Source: Myrica gale
Taxonomy: Eukaryota > Streptophyta > Magnoliopsida > Fagales > Myricaceae
Reading direction: 5' to 3'
DNA: 64,000 bases
Assembly: GCA_963930655.1 (NCBI GenBank)
Contig: OZ005601.1
Span: forward strand, 21,266,921 to 21,330,920
Position 1 is the first letter of the stretch. Each line of letters starts with the position of its first letter. This document shows, one piece after another, positions 53,432-63,680 of this stretch. Both the position numbers and the translations under genes were made by a program. The notes below the pieces were generated by a model. It was not told the DNA's origin and did not search any database. It saw only the letters and a list, made by a program, of their open reading frames with translations.

Positions 53432-53678
53432 TGTTGGCGTGAGTTGTCAAATTTGAATAGAGAGATTCTAGGAATAAAACAAATTAGAGTGATTCTAGGA
53501 ATAGAATAAATCAGATGTGTTTTATTCCTTGAATAAATCAGATTTGATGTTTAGAAATTCTAGCCATAACGGTAAAGAAATCTTCTGACATCAAACTGGA
53601 TTATAGCCGTGAGAAATTCCCATATATTTGTACAATGTCTCGGTAAAGCAAATATGAAAGATATACGAATTGTTGACA
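53432..53678 (+). repeat. 3' LTR of copia element
   Basis: Same length as the 5' LTR, two substitutions, followed by the target duplicate TTAAT. Confidence 0.97.
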
Positions 53679-54889
53679 TTAATCCTCGTAGATGAATTGG
53701 GAGAAGCTACAAAATCAGTAGCTATAGTGATCTCAAGATGTTGCTAAATCGGATTTATCTGAGATAGGCTATATGCAGAATTGTTTTTCAGCATCTTGAT
53801 GTCATACACCATATTATCAGAGCACTCAATAAGAAAATTAACTTTGTACACCAGATATGAGAATATTTTGGCAACAGAGGCAAGAGTGGACGAGGATGGT
53901 GTCTCAAAAGGAGGAAATTGGGTGGATAACTGAGGATTTTTAGTGGATTGAGTAATCTTAGAAGACATCAGACCCTGAGAGGATGATGGAATATCAGCAC
54001 TAGTGGAGGTACACTTAATCTTACAAAGATGTGCCGCTCTCTGAGAGAGTAGATAAATTGATGGGTTGGTGCAAAACAACAGCTGCCTCACCATCAATGG
54101 AAGGCAGGGAGGAGGAGGTGACCAACCGGTTAACAAGACATGCGTAAGGAAGACTCTACTGCTAGAGGCGTTAAGATACACCTCGAGCATGTAGTTGCAA
54201 ATGTGCAAGGCGATATAAATTGAATCGCCATTAAGTAATGCATAAAGAAAACAGATTCGATCCAAACTTAAGGAGGACATATGTGACACAGGGTACAGAT
54301 TAGTGCACACGATCCAAGTAAGCACATTAATCTCGACTGGAAACTCACTCGTTTCTAAGGTGTTCCCAATAGGGTCGTCATATCATCCATGGCAAGAGCC
54401 TCATCATAGTCATAATGGAAAGATAGGATCAGGAACACGTAGTAAGTCATATAAGTTGGCAATACCTATAGGGGTCATACGTAGGTAATGACTCCTTAGA
54501 TATACCATGAATGAGCTAGATGCCTTTTCAATAGCATGGATGTTAGAGTAAAATTCTCTTACAAGCAGTTTTGAAGGAGGGTAAACAGAATTGAGAAGGG
54601 AATCCCAATCTCGGGCTCTGAAATACAGCAGAAATACCGGTGTGGTGAAGAGCGTCAAGGGCAACCACACGCACAGCGATAACAACTTTCTTCTGAAAGT
54701 ATTTGTTGAAGATCAATTCAGCCTTACGATCAACAAACCGGGTAGTGTCAAACTTGCCAGATTTTTGTTTTGTCGGTTTGGAAGGATTGGTCTTGGTCTT
54801 GTGCGAATTTGTTCGTTTCATCATCTATAGGGACAGAGATATATACCATTAGCAACAAATTAAATAGGGGCTAAGACTACTAAATTAAG

Positions 54890-55680
54890 GCATGACGAAA
54901 CAACAAGAACCGTTCGAACGTAACAAAACGTCCGAACAATATATATAACCGTTCGGACGTTTTCCCAAAACGTCCGAACCAAAAATAGAGTCCGGACGGG
55001 ATATATGACGTCCGGCCTGCGATTGTCGAACAAGACAGTTCTTCGCCGCACAAACTCTATTTTCACCACAAATTCATGTCAAAATCAACCTAAATCACAA
55101 ACACTTCAGTATAAACACATCACAACCAACCTCAATCTCCATTGTTATCATTTTAGACCCTAAGAATTGAAAAAACACATAATTTGATATCATAAAATCC
55201 ATGTTTTTCATACTAAAACAAAAGAAATTTTAAAACTCACTAACCTCAAATGAAATCCAATGTGAAATCTCAAATGAATTGCTCCTTTCACACCATTTTC
55301 AATGAGATTGACGTCCAAAATCAGCTCTTCTTTTCTCCTCTTGCTCAAATCTCTTAAATTTTCTAATTTTTTTACATTTTGGCTATATTGTCTGCGATTT
55401 CCCATCCTTTAAATGAATACAAGCCGTTTGGACGCTTTTAATGTAGTTTGGATGCCTACGTGTATAATTTTGAGTGGGAATCATTGCCGCCTAAAATTTC
55501 ACACAGTTCGAATGATATCAAACCAACCGTCCGTACGAAATCTTTAATTTCAAGCATCTCAACCATATAAACTAGTGTTCGGATGGTTTTTTACGTAATA
55601 TGACACCGTTCGAGCTTACACTAAACAGTCCGGACGGTAACCTTAACTTTCGAACGGTTAGTGACGTTTTTTTCATTTTT
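54890..55680. repeat. GTCCGGAC / CGTTCGGACG repeat blocks (element A, inner)
   Basis: ACCGTTCGAACG, CGTTCGGACG, AACGTCCGAAC and GAGTCCGGACGG-like words in both orientations at 54898-55035 and 55425-55660. Segment 55060-55400 between them is the inverse of 63700-64000. Confidence 0.8.
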
Positions 55681-56029
55681 TTAAAAAACTTATACAATGA
55701 AATTTATTAGCAAGTTATAAATAGCCAAATTAGTTAATAATATAAACAACCTTAAGTGTGTTAAGTTCTAAAAACAATATTTGTTTGAATGAGTGTACCG
55801 AAATTAGAAATGTAACATTAATAAAATAATATATTAAGTTCAAATAAATACAAATAACATAAATATATCAAATATCGTCAAAACATAATATGAACAAAAT
55901 AACATCAAATAAATACCAATACATGTCTACAAAAAACATAAGATAAAAGTAAAATGTCCTCAAAACATAATAAAAAAATACATATCCAAATAAAACAAAA
56001 CGAATAGATGTCCACAAAGCAGCTAGACC

Positions 56030-56530
56030 ACTGCTCATCATCATCATCATCGGTGAGTTTCAGAACGTCACGGACTTGGCGAAGGTGCTCCTCTATCATC
56101 ACGACCCGCTCACTCGAGGGAAAGAGCTCTACACCTGTTGTCATGCCCTTCAGGACCTCCTTAAGTACAAAGACCTTCTTCCTCCACCCAACATCCATAT
56201 CCGCGACCTTCTACTCCAAATTCGTCAGCCGATGACTGCTATCACTGACCATAACATGGGTGGGCGGGCTGCAAGACCGACTCCATCCACTGAGTAAGCT
56301 CCGTCATCATACTGTCCATCCAACTCGACCGCTATGCCCCAAGCCCCTAGGTCGAGCCCTGTCCAGGATCCTGCCTCTCCATTGCCTCCTCAGGCTGCTT
56401 CTATCGTCTAATTCTAGCAGCCCGAGCAAATTGCAGCGCTCGGCGTGTATGAGCCATCAATTTGGAGAGAGTTGTCTTGTTGATCGCTCAGCCTCACTTT
56501 CTGGAGGAGAACCGAGTTAACTCATACACT
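56030..56530 (-). pseudogene. CACTA element A coiled-coil exon
   Basis: Minus-strand reading ends MIEEHLRQVRDVLKLTDDDD at about 56040, matching EEHLRKIRDVLNITDDGDDG at 62828 in element B. Upstream parts (LARALQFARAARIRR, WMDSMMTELTQWMESVLQPA) match 62390-62600. Several stops. Probably the C-terminal coiled coil of the second transposon protein. Confidence 0.55.
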
Positions 56531-56800
56531 TAATTTAATTGTAATTGCAATTGAATTACACTAACCGTTATAATCTAATTACATTAAACGTTCCGTTAAC
56601 ATATCACTCGTACTAATCACCTATTTAATTTTACTAATTATCCGTTTAAATTGTAATAAATTTAATCTAATGAAAAAATATAATTAATATAAAATATCAA
56701 AAATAATCCAAATACCGAACGAAATACACAATCATAATGTCTAATAAAAGCCGTAAATGATCCTTCAAACGATAAATAAATAATAATGATAAAGCATAAA
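56531..56800. other. AT-rich intron-like stretch in element A
   Basis: No coding signature; TAATTTAATT-type sequence. Confidence 0.5.
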
Positions 56801-56809
56801 CAGGAGATG

Positions 56810-57191
56810 AGTGTCTGGAGCTGTATCGGAACAGTATGGACTGACTGGGACAACTGAGACTTCTTTCAAAGAGAACAGTTTCATTCGCATAATATTCAGC
56901 TCTTCCGTTAAAGCTATATTCACATAACGAATGCGTCGGCTCCACTATCACTCGAATACTCTCATTTAACTCCTCTAAAAAAGCGTTTTCACAAGCTGGT
57001 CGCTCTGTTTTTCTCCCGACATTGGTGATACTTCTCCTGGAGCATTCCATCATCAACCTAGCAAAACCGTCCGAACATAAGCATAAACCGTTCGCAAGAA
57101 CGTCAAACTGCGTCGTTAAAAATTTTCGGACGTCCGCACGTAAAAATACCTTCCGGACCATATTTATTGGCCCGGACAGTATCGATGTCAC
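56810..57191 (-). pseudogene. CACTA element A exon, ESIR..PTHSLC type
   Basis: Minus-strand frame includes LNESIRVIVEPTHSLCEYSF and VHTVPIQLQTL. Element B has LLESIREIVMPTHSLCITLQ and VHTVPIQLQTLFW at 60239-60470, so this is a shared exon of the family. No known domain recognised. Confidence 0.55.
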
Positions 57192-57620
57192 TGGTCGGAA
57201 GTTTTGTGATGAGGAACCACATGATTCGCGGAAGAAGTGCTCATAACTGTACGAACCTTTTTATTACCTTTCGAACTCGGTTATTTTTTCCGTTGGAACG
57301 CGGTTTGTAACGTCCGGCCTGCTTTTGTGTTCATGACGATTTTTAATTTGTCACTATATCCTGACGATTATGATTCGTTAGGTAATGTATGTTAGGACTT
57401 TCAATAGAACACGTCCGGACGGCATTGTAAAAACTGTGACAATTCTAATGGTCACTCAGGTACGACGATTTGAAATTTATCACCTTGCATAGAGTCCGAA
57501 CGGGTTTCTTATTCGTCCGGACGCGATTTTATTTTTGTGACGATTTTTATCGTCACTCATTCGCGATGTGTGTATGTCGTCACACCAGAAATACATCCAA
57601 ACATGTTTTTGACTGGTCCA
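57060..57620. repeat. GTCCGGAC-type subterminal repeats (element A, outer)
   Basis: AAACCGTCCGAAC, TTTTCGGACGTCCG, GGCCCGGACAG, CACGTCCGGACGGC and TTCGTCCGGACGCG occur between 57060 and 57620, then the terminus. Confidence 0.8.
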
Positions 57621-57750
57621 GACGGTTTTGGCATTCCTGGATGGTTTTGGGTGACGAAATTAATATTTTGTGATGGAAAGTTTACTTTAGGTGACAAAAT
57701 GTGGTTTGACATCCAAAATTTCGTCACCTAAAACTATATGTCCTGTAGTG

Positions 57751-59200
57751 TTCCCTCATGACTTCCATAATCAACATAAGCATGTTTGTCACGTGAAATA
57801 CTTCTAAAAAGATTAGTTGCTTCTCTTCCCATAAGCATTCTGCAAGTCACATGGGCCATGATCACAAGTTCACATGTTTGTCACGTGTTAATCTTGAAAA
57901 CTACTTACAAAAAAAAAAGCTCAATAAAATCTCTAGAACTTATGGCTCAAAACTGGACAAAATCGCAAGAAGAGCTAAACCATGAACAACACTCATGCAA
58001 TCACACTAATTCGAACAAAATCGGAGCTCAAAAATCAATAGAATAACAAAATCAAACAAATAGAAGAAAATCGTGCAATAATGTCGGAGAAATCACAAGA
58101 ACTAAACCTAGGGCAAAAAGCTGGAAACAAACCCATGAAGAACAAAATTATACAATGGGTTACCTATAAAGAATCATTAGGGACTCTGATTCGTATATAA
58201 TTCACGAAGAAGACTACGAGTTAGATAAGAGAAATAATGGGGAAGGAGGAGTGGGATCGTGCGAGGGAGAACGATTAGAGGGCGAAGTTAATTCTGTCTG
58301 AGAATCCGCGATATCGTGAAAGAGAGAAAGGGACGAAGGGATTTAGGGGGGAAATGATGCGACATGTTTCATTTAAAGATGGACTCGGTTTGAATAGGCC
58401 TAGTTGAATGGCTGACACGCGATTATCCAGCCCGAGCATTGGAAACAATTTTTGTAGCGTCGAGAGAAATTATTGGACTTCGTACGGGCCAGATCGAATT
58501 GTTTGGTGGTCGAAGACTGTTTCCAAGGATTGAAAACATCATTCTATAAATGTTTTGTGTTCTCAAAACATATGCTTATAGAGAGATGATTTGATGTAAT
58601 TTTTTAGTAAACAAGTATTAGAGTTTGTTGACAAAGTATGGAGAGATAATATTTGTTATAATTTTTTTTTAATGTATTGAAATTTGTGTGAAAATTTATT
58701 GGTATTTGTGTACGATTTTTTGAGATTGTGAATGTTTTGTGAATTTTGTTGATGCATGATATCTCAAAATACTTTTGTAAATGAGAATGCTCTAGTCAAT
58801 AGTCAGCGCTACGAAGACATTGACACCAAAGAAGAGATACTATTTATTGGCTTCTGAGTCTCCTACGAAACTCGTCAGACAAAGAAGAAAGTTTCTCTAT
58901 TCTCTTCATCTTCTTTCAAAGACGAAAAGTAATAAGATTACGACGCATGGAAGTTTTCTAATATTTGATGTCATGAAGATGACTTGTGGAGTTCTCTCCT
59001 CAAGAGAGCTAAGGATTCAATTACATCGAATTTTTTAGAGGTTAAAAATTCAGTGATTGAAATTTAGATTTTAAAAATCTAGTGATTAATTAGTAAAAGG
59101 AGGTAAAATATATGGACTAAAAGTTGAATTTCCTTCGAAACTAAGAAAAACCTAATTAGTGTATGTATGAAGCGTGGAAGGGGCAAAAACAACGAAAAAA
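57751..59200. other. Spacer between head-to-head CACTA elements
   Basis: No recognised gene. 58550-58745 resembles a degenerate Tourist-like MITE (CTCAAAACAT, GAGAGATGATTTGATGTAAT as at 31890-31910, TTGGTATTTGTG). The phrase GTTTGTCACGTG occurs near 57784 and 57875. Confidence 0.5.
58550..58745. mobile_element. Degenerate Tourist-like MITE
   Basis: Shares GATTTGATGTAATT, AGTAAACAAGTATTAGAG(A/T)T and the ATTGGTATTTGTGT end with 31880-32020. Ends and duplication not determined. Confidence 0.45.
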
Positions 59201-59299
59201 CACTACAAGAAATAACATTTTAGGTGACAAAAATCTGGGTGTCAAACTAAATTTTGTTACCTAAAGTAGTCTTTCCCTATAAAAATATTAATTTCATCA

Positions 59300-59630
59300 C
59301 CAAATATCATCCAGGAACCACAATACCATCCGGACCACTCAAAACTGCGTTCGGACGTATTTCAGGAGTGACGACATACACCCATCGCCAATGAGGGACG
59401 GTAAAAATTGTCACAAAAAATGAACATCGTCTGGACTCCCAAATACACCGTCTGGACTCTATGCTGGGTGAAAAATTGCAAATCGTCCTAACTGAGTGAC
59501 CATTAGAATCGTCACAATTTTTCTAATACCGTCCGGACACCACAAAAAGGCCGTCCGGATGGTTAATATATTCTTTTACATAGACGTTCGAACCAATAAC
59601 ACCAGTCTAGACGTATAAAGTTTTAGATCC
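59300..59630. repeat. GTCCGGAC-type subterminal repeats (element B)
   Basis: CCATCCGGACCAC, TCGTCTGGACTCC, ACCGTCCGGACACC, GCCGTCCGGATGG: palindromic cores in both orientations directly behind the terminus. Confidence 0.8.
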
Positions 59631-59639
59631 ATTTCGAAT

Positions 59640-60180
59640 CCATCGGCATATTTAATGGCGGTAAATTTGATTGGGCCACGTCTAAAAAAAAGCAGAAACG
59701 CGTGCGAACACTTATGAAACACGTTCGGACGCTGCCATGGGACCTCTAGACTTTGTCAAGATCACAAACTCTCTCTCATCTCTTAAACTTTTCTCCCAGA
59801 CTCTCTCTCCTCTCTCTCAAACTTTTTTCTCCCAAACAGTTTCACTTCCCATTCAAGATCTCTGAAACAACATTAAGTAAAAAAAATCTTCATGAGTTTA
59901 CTTCATAATTTCATATATTTTAATTCAATATCGTCCGCTATTTAATTTTTTGGGTTGTTTTCGTTGATCAAATCAAGTTGCTTTGGTTTGGTTCGTCGAA
60001 ATATCGTTCTGACGGTGTTAAAAACAATCCGGACTATGTTTCATAACGTCCGGACGTTGTAGGACTGTTTTATACGTTCAGACGATGTACAAGTTAAACG
60101 ACAAAGTTTGATTTTCGTTGGAACGTTTGTGATAAGGTTTGGACGGTGTTTGCTAGGTTGACCATGGAACACTCAAGGAG
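59640..60180 (+). other. Element B leader region
   Basis: CT-rich ACTCTCTCTCATCTCTTAAAC repeats near 59768-59850 look like a 5' leader; scattered TCCGGAC words to 60150. No coding seen. Confidence 0.4.
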
Positions 60181-60189
60181 AAATAGCAC

Positions 60190-60560
60190 CAATTTCGAGA
60201 GATAGACAAAGCGACTAGCTTGGGCAGACACCTTTTTAGTGGAGTTGTTGGAGAGTATTCGGGAAATAGTGATGCCGACACATTCGTTGTGTATAACGCT
60301 CCAATGCCGCTTGATTGGTCTAGAGACCAAACTTGCTCTAATGGATAGGGCTCTTATGGAAGAGCTCAATATTATGCAGAAGGAATTGTTCTCTGTGAGA
60401 GAACAATTGTTTGAGTTGTCCTGATTTGTCCATACTGTTCCGATACAGCTACAGACACTCTTCTGGCGAGTGGATAATATGGAGGAGCATTTGGCGCATG
60501 TTCGTGACGCCCTCGATTTAGATCTGGATGAGCCTGCTATCGATTTCGACTAGTTTCCTG
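60190..60560 (+). pseudogene. CACTA element B exon with coiled coil
   Basis: Frame 60239-60424 reads LLESIREIVMPTHSLC, LETKLALMDRALMEELNIMQ, KELFSVREQLFELS, stop TGA, then VHTVPIQLQTLFW, NMEEHLAHVRDALDLDLDEP to TAG near 60551. Heptad-rich, like the exon at 62541-62828 (EEHLRKIRDVLNITDD). The two are therefore duplicated versions of one C-terminal coiled coil within the same element. Confidence 0.55.
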
Positions 60561-60840
60561 TTTATTTTTTTTAGTATTATTTACATATCATTTGAAAAAC
60601 CGTCTCAAGCTTGTACTTGACATTATCATTGTATTTTTTGTTTGGTATTTGGATTATTTTTTATATTTTAAACTAGTTTATATTCTTTCACTTGATAAAA
60701 TTTAGTACAATTTAAAGGGGTAATTAGTACGATAAAATAAGCGATTAGTACAAGTGTTATGTGAATAGAATAGGTATTGTAATTAACTTGTAATTATACT
60801 TAAATAGGTGATTTGTTAATTTAAGTAAGGGAAGAAAATT
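60561..60840. other. AT-rich stretch in element B
   Basis: Nothing recognised. Confidence 0.5.
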
Positions 60841-60849
60841 GGTAAGTTA

Positions 60850-61960
60850 AAGCATTCGGACGTCAACCATAATGTCGGGACTACATAAAAAATAAGCGTT
60901 CGAACATAGATGGATAGAGTCCGGACTGTTATCATGAGGTGACACCGTTGGAATGAATGAAGATGACATCCGGACTCTTATATAATCTTCGCATGGTTTA
61001 CACGTGTTTACGTTACAAGATGGTGGGAAACAGTTGTTCACGTCCGAACGTTACCTACACATTCGGACATGTGAGTCAGCCAAATGTGTGCTGCCACGTC
61101 GCGCGGTTTAGAATTAAAAACGTTTGCACGTCTAAACAACGTCCGGATGTATTTAGTGTGTCGAACCGTTTTAAACAGTTTAAATTTTGACATTTAATAT
61201 GCGTGCGTTGATTGGGCCACGTGTATAAAATAACCGTCCGGACTTTCATTATAGGGTCCGGAAGACGTCGACGAGTTTTGAAAATGCTGAACAGTTCGGC
61301 ATTTTCATAACAAACCCTTCGTCTCTCATCAAAATCTCATAGGTCTCAACTTTTTCTTCTCAAATCTTGGCCTAATATCACTCTTTCGACGCTCTAATCT
61401 CGTTAAGGTATGTTTTGTTTACTTTTAACATGATTTTAGCCGTAAAATTTTAATTTTTTTATTATTTTACGTATAGATTTTCAATTCCATTTTTACATTG
61501 TACATTGTGTTTTTGATTGATTTTTACGTAAAAATTGATTGTGTTAATTGTTAGCATTGTTTTGAGTATGATACTTTCTGTTTTGGTTGTGTTTTTGGGC
61601 GAGTGTGGTGGTGGACGGACGCTGCCATGGCTGATTTAACCCGGCGGTGACACAGCGTCCGGACCCTTACGTTACTGTCCGGACGTTAATGTTTAACGTC
61701 CAGACTATTTCGAATGTTATATGGAGGACCATTACAGTGTCGTTTATGATTTGTCCAGACACTATGTTGAGCTCGTTCGGACTGTTTTCTTTATGTTCAA
61801 ACGCACTTAGCATCCCTATGGGATACATTGTCGTTTTGAATTCAGTCCGGACGTTTCAACATTGTAATTAAAAAAACGTCCGAACGATAGTTATTAGTAT
61901 GTCCAGACATGTTTATGACGTCCGGACGTTTTGAACTTCTAGTTTAGACGTTTTGTGGGT
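60850..61960. repeat. CGTCCGGACG-type repeat blocks inside element B
   Basis: Dense at 60855-61270 (GAGTCCGGACTG, CACGTCCGAACG, ACGTCCGGATG, ACCGTCCGGAC) and 61650-61960 (GCGTCCGGACCC, TGTCCGGACGTT, GACGTCCGGACG). Between, 61390-61420 has a ...CTCGTTAAGGTATG donor-like site, then AT-rich intron-like DNA. Confidence 0.8.
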
Positions 61961-61987
61961 TCGGACGCCTTTCTAACTGTGTGAACG

Positions 61988-62359
61988 ATGTTTTTGCAGA
62001 TTAAAAACAAGAGCAAGCGTGCACGTACGAGCGGCCAAGCTGATATAGAGCAATCTCCTGGTTCCACTTTATCGTTGGACCAGTATATAACGATTACTAT
62101 GTCCAGCTCGATTGTTGTGGAGCAAGACATAAAGTTTGCAGATTTTTACGACGTAACTTTTGAGGACCGGAAGCTTCCGGAGGTGGTAGAGGAGATTGGT
62201 TGGCTTCCAATAATTCATAGGACCGGGTATGCATCGAAGAACCTGGTGTGGGAGTTCTTTTGTGTCATTTTACGAGCGACGGACATCGAGGAGCCTAGTA
62301 TGGAGGTCACGGTCCGTAATGTTCCAATCGTATTCTCATCGGACGAGTTGGGTCTATAA
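61988..62359 (+). pseudogene. Putative plant transposon protein (PF20167-like) exon in element B
   Basis: After a TTTTTGCAG acceptor (about 62001) comes a basic start, KNKSKRARTSGQADI, then SIVVEQDIKFADFYDVTFED, GWLPIIHRTGYASKNLVWEF and VRNVPIVFSSDELGL, stop. The VWEF...V.V....V.FS pattern fits the LVREFY...VRG..V.FS layout of this transposon-protein family, also seen at 54.4-54.8 kb. Continuation to 62510 shows ISKLTAQTLRALNVARATRV in another frame, so one frameshift is likely. Confidence 0.55.
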
Positions 62360-62540
62360 AAAGACAACGATCTCCAAATTGACAGCCCAGACACTCCGAG
62401 CACTGAATGTCGCTCGGGCTACTAGAGTTAGACGACAGGAGCAGCCTGTGGTGGTTAGGGAGCAGCCTGCGGTGGTTAGGGAGCAGCAGGATCCTGGGCC
62501 GAGCTCGACCTAGGGATTTGGCACAGAGCGACCTGGTTGG

Positions 62541-62828
62541 ATGGACGACATGATGACGCAAGAGACAAAGCGGATGCAATCGGTCTTGCAGCCCACCCAC
62601 GAGATGGTCAATGATATTAGTTTTTGGCTGACTGCTTTGGAGAATAAGGTCGTGAACATTGACTCTGAGTGCAAGAAGGAAATCACCCAAATTCGGGAGG
62701 CCATGAGGAAAGCGGCAAACAGTGCCCAGTTAGTTGCATTGAATCGGCGGATAGTGGAAATAGAGGAGCACCTTAGAAAAATCCGTGACGTTCTAAATAT
62801 CACGGATGATGGCGATGATGGAGAATAA
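62541..62828 (+). pseudogene. CACTA element B C-terminal coiled-coil exon
   Basis: A 95-codon open frame MDDMMTQETKRMQSVLQPTH, ISFWLTALENKVVNIDSECK, EEHLRKIRDVLNITDDGDDG, stop 62826-62828. Strong heptad character. The homologous piece in element A is at 56530-56030. Upstream (62430-62510) a twofold GTGGTTAGGGAGCAGCCTG repeat encodes Gln/Val/Arg. Function not known; likely part of the transposase accessory protein. Confidence 0.55.
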
Positions 62829-63310
62829 GGTCGTGAACATTGACTATGTAGTTTATTTTTTATTATGTTTTAAGGATATTTTGTTTTCTATTATGTTTAT
62901 TGGACATCGATTGGTATTTAGTTGATGTTATTTTGTTTATATTGTGTTTTGACAATATGTGATATATTTATGTTATCCATACAATATGCTTTTATAGACA
63001 TATTTTAATTTCAAAATACTCATTAAAAAAATATTGATATTAGAACTTCACAAATTCAAAGTCAAAGTTAACAGAGTCAACTATATTTATTAATAAAAAA
63101 GATAGGTATGAAAAGTAAGTCAATGTTACTCATTCCATACAATATATTTTAATTAATTTTACGTTTCTAATTTTGATACTATATCGTACACTCATTCAAA
63201 AACATATTGATATTAGAATTTAATCCACTTAAGATTATTTACATTATTAACTAACTTTGGATATTTAAAATTTGCTAATAAAGTTAATTAAAAATGAAAA
63301 AAATATCAAA
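62829..63310. other. AT-rich stretch in element B
   Basis: No coding signature. Confidence 0.5.
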
Positions 63311-63319
63311 ATCGTCAAA

Positions 63320-63680
63320 CAACATTCAGACGTTAATTTATACGTCCGGACTATTTAATGTAAGCTTGAACGGTATCGTATTATATAAAACCAACCGTCC
63401 AAACACTTTTTTATACTGTCGAGACTCCTGAAATTCAAACCATCGTGCGGACGCGGGTTTAATAACGTACGGACGTATTCAGACGGCACTTTACGGTCCG
63501 AACGTTTATGTTAATGAGCATACGCTGTCGTTTGAGAATTACTAAAACAGTGTGTTGGACTATAAGATGGAGTTCGGACGGTTACATAGGCGTGCGAACG
63601 TTTATGAAATTTTGGCGACATGAATTCCCTCGAAAGCTTATACACGTATGCGTCCGAACGGTATTCAAGCGTATGAAAGT
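63320..63680. repeat. GTCCGGAC-type repeat block (element B, last in window)
   Basis: TACGTCCGGACTA, ACCGTCCAAAC, ATCGTGCGGACGCG, AACGTACGGACG, GAGTTCGGACGG, GCGTCCGAACGG. Confidence 0.75.

Larger units (their letters stand above)
48799..53678 (+). mobile_element. Ty1/copia retrotransposon, structurally complete, coding-defective
   Basis: 247-bp LTRs (48799-49045, 53432-53678), each TG...CA, differing at 2 positions. Target duplication TTAAT (48794-48798, 53679-53683). Primer site for initiator tRNA-Met directly after the 5' LTR and a polypurine tract directly before the 3' LTR. The interior carries gag and pol in order with several stops, one frameshift and a deletion. Confidence 0.97.
48616..54824 (-). 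pseudogene. Putative plant transposon protein (PF20167-like) ORF, split by copia
   Basis: Minus strand. It begins at 54824 (MMKRTNSHKTKTNPSK, basic) and shows a conserved-looking core, LLVREFYSNIHAIEKASSSF and TPIGIANLYDLLRVPDP (54580-54430), then WIVCTNLYPVSHMSS, LDRICFLYALLNG and HICNYMLEVYLN (54320-54150). It ends in Ser/Thr-rich sequence at 53690. After the copia insertion it resumes in frame at 48798 (INTATAPLVTDASS, SSSDTDVTSSASDSERGEV) to TAA 48616-48618. The LVREFY..N and 'PI..I..L' pattern is that of the domain Pfam calls putative plant transposon protein, found in or beside CACTA-like elements. One frameshift (about 54640) and one TAG (53744) are present besides the insertion. A matching exon occurs in the element at 62 kb. 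Confidence 0.65.
54825..57750 (-). mobile_element. CACTA-type element A, GTCCGGAC family (terminal portion)
   Basis: The right end at 57750 is ...CCTAAAACTATATGTCCTGTAGTG, inverse of a CACTACAGGA terminus, with alternating GTGACGAAAT / GTCACC subterminal motifs to 57540. Coding exons on the minus strand lie at 57191-56810 and 56530-56030. GTCCGGAC/GTTCGGACG repeats fill 54890-55680 and 57060-57620. The transposon-protein ORF at 54824 downward is probably part of the same element. The opposite end was not located. Confidence 0.7.
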
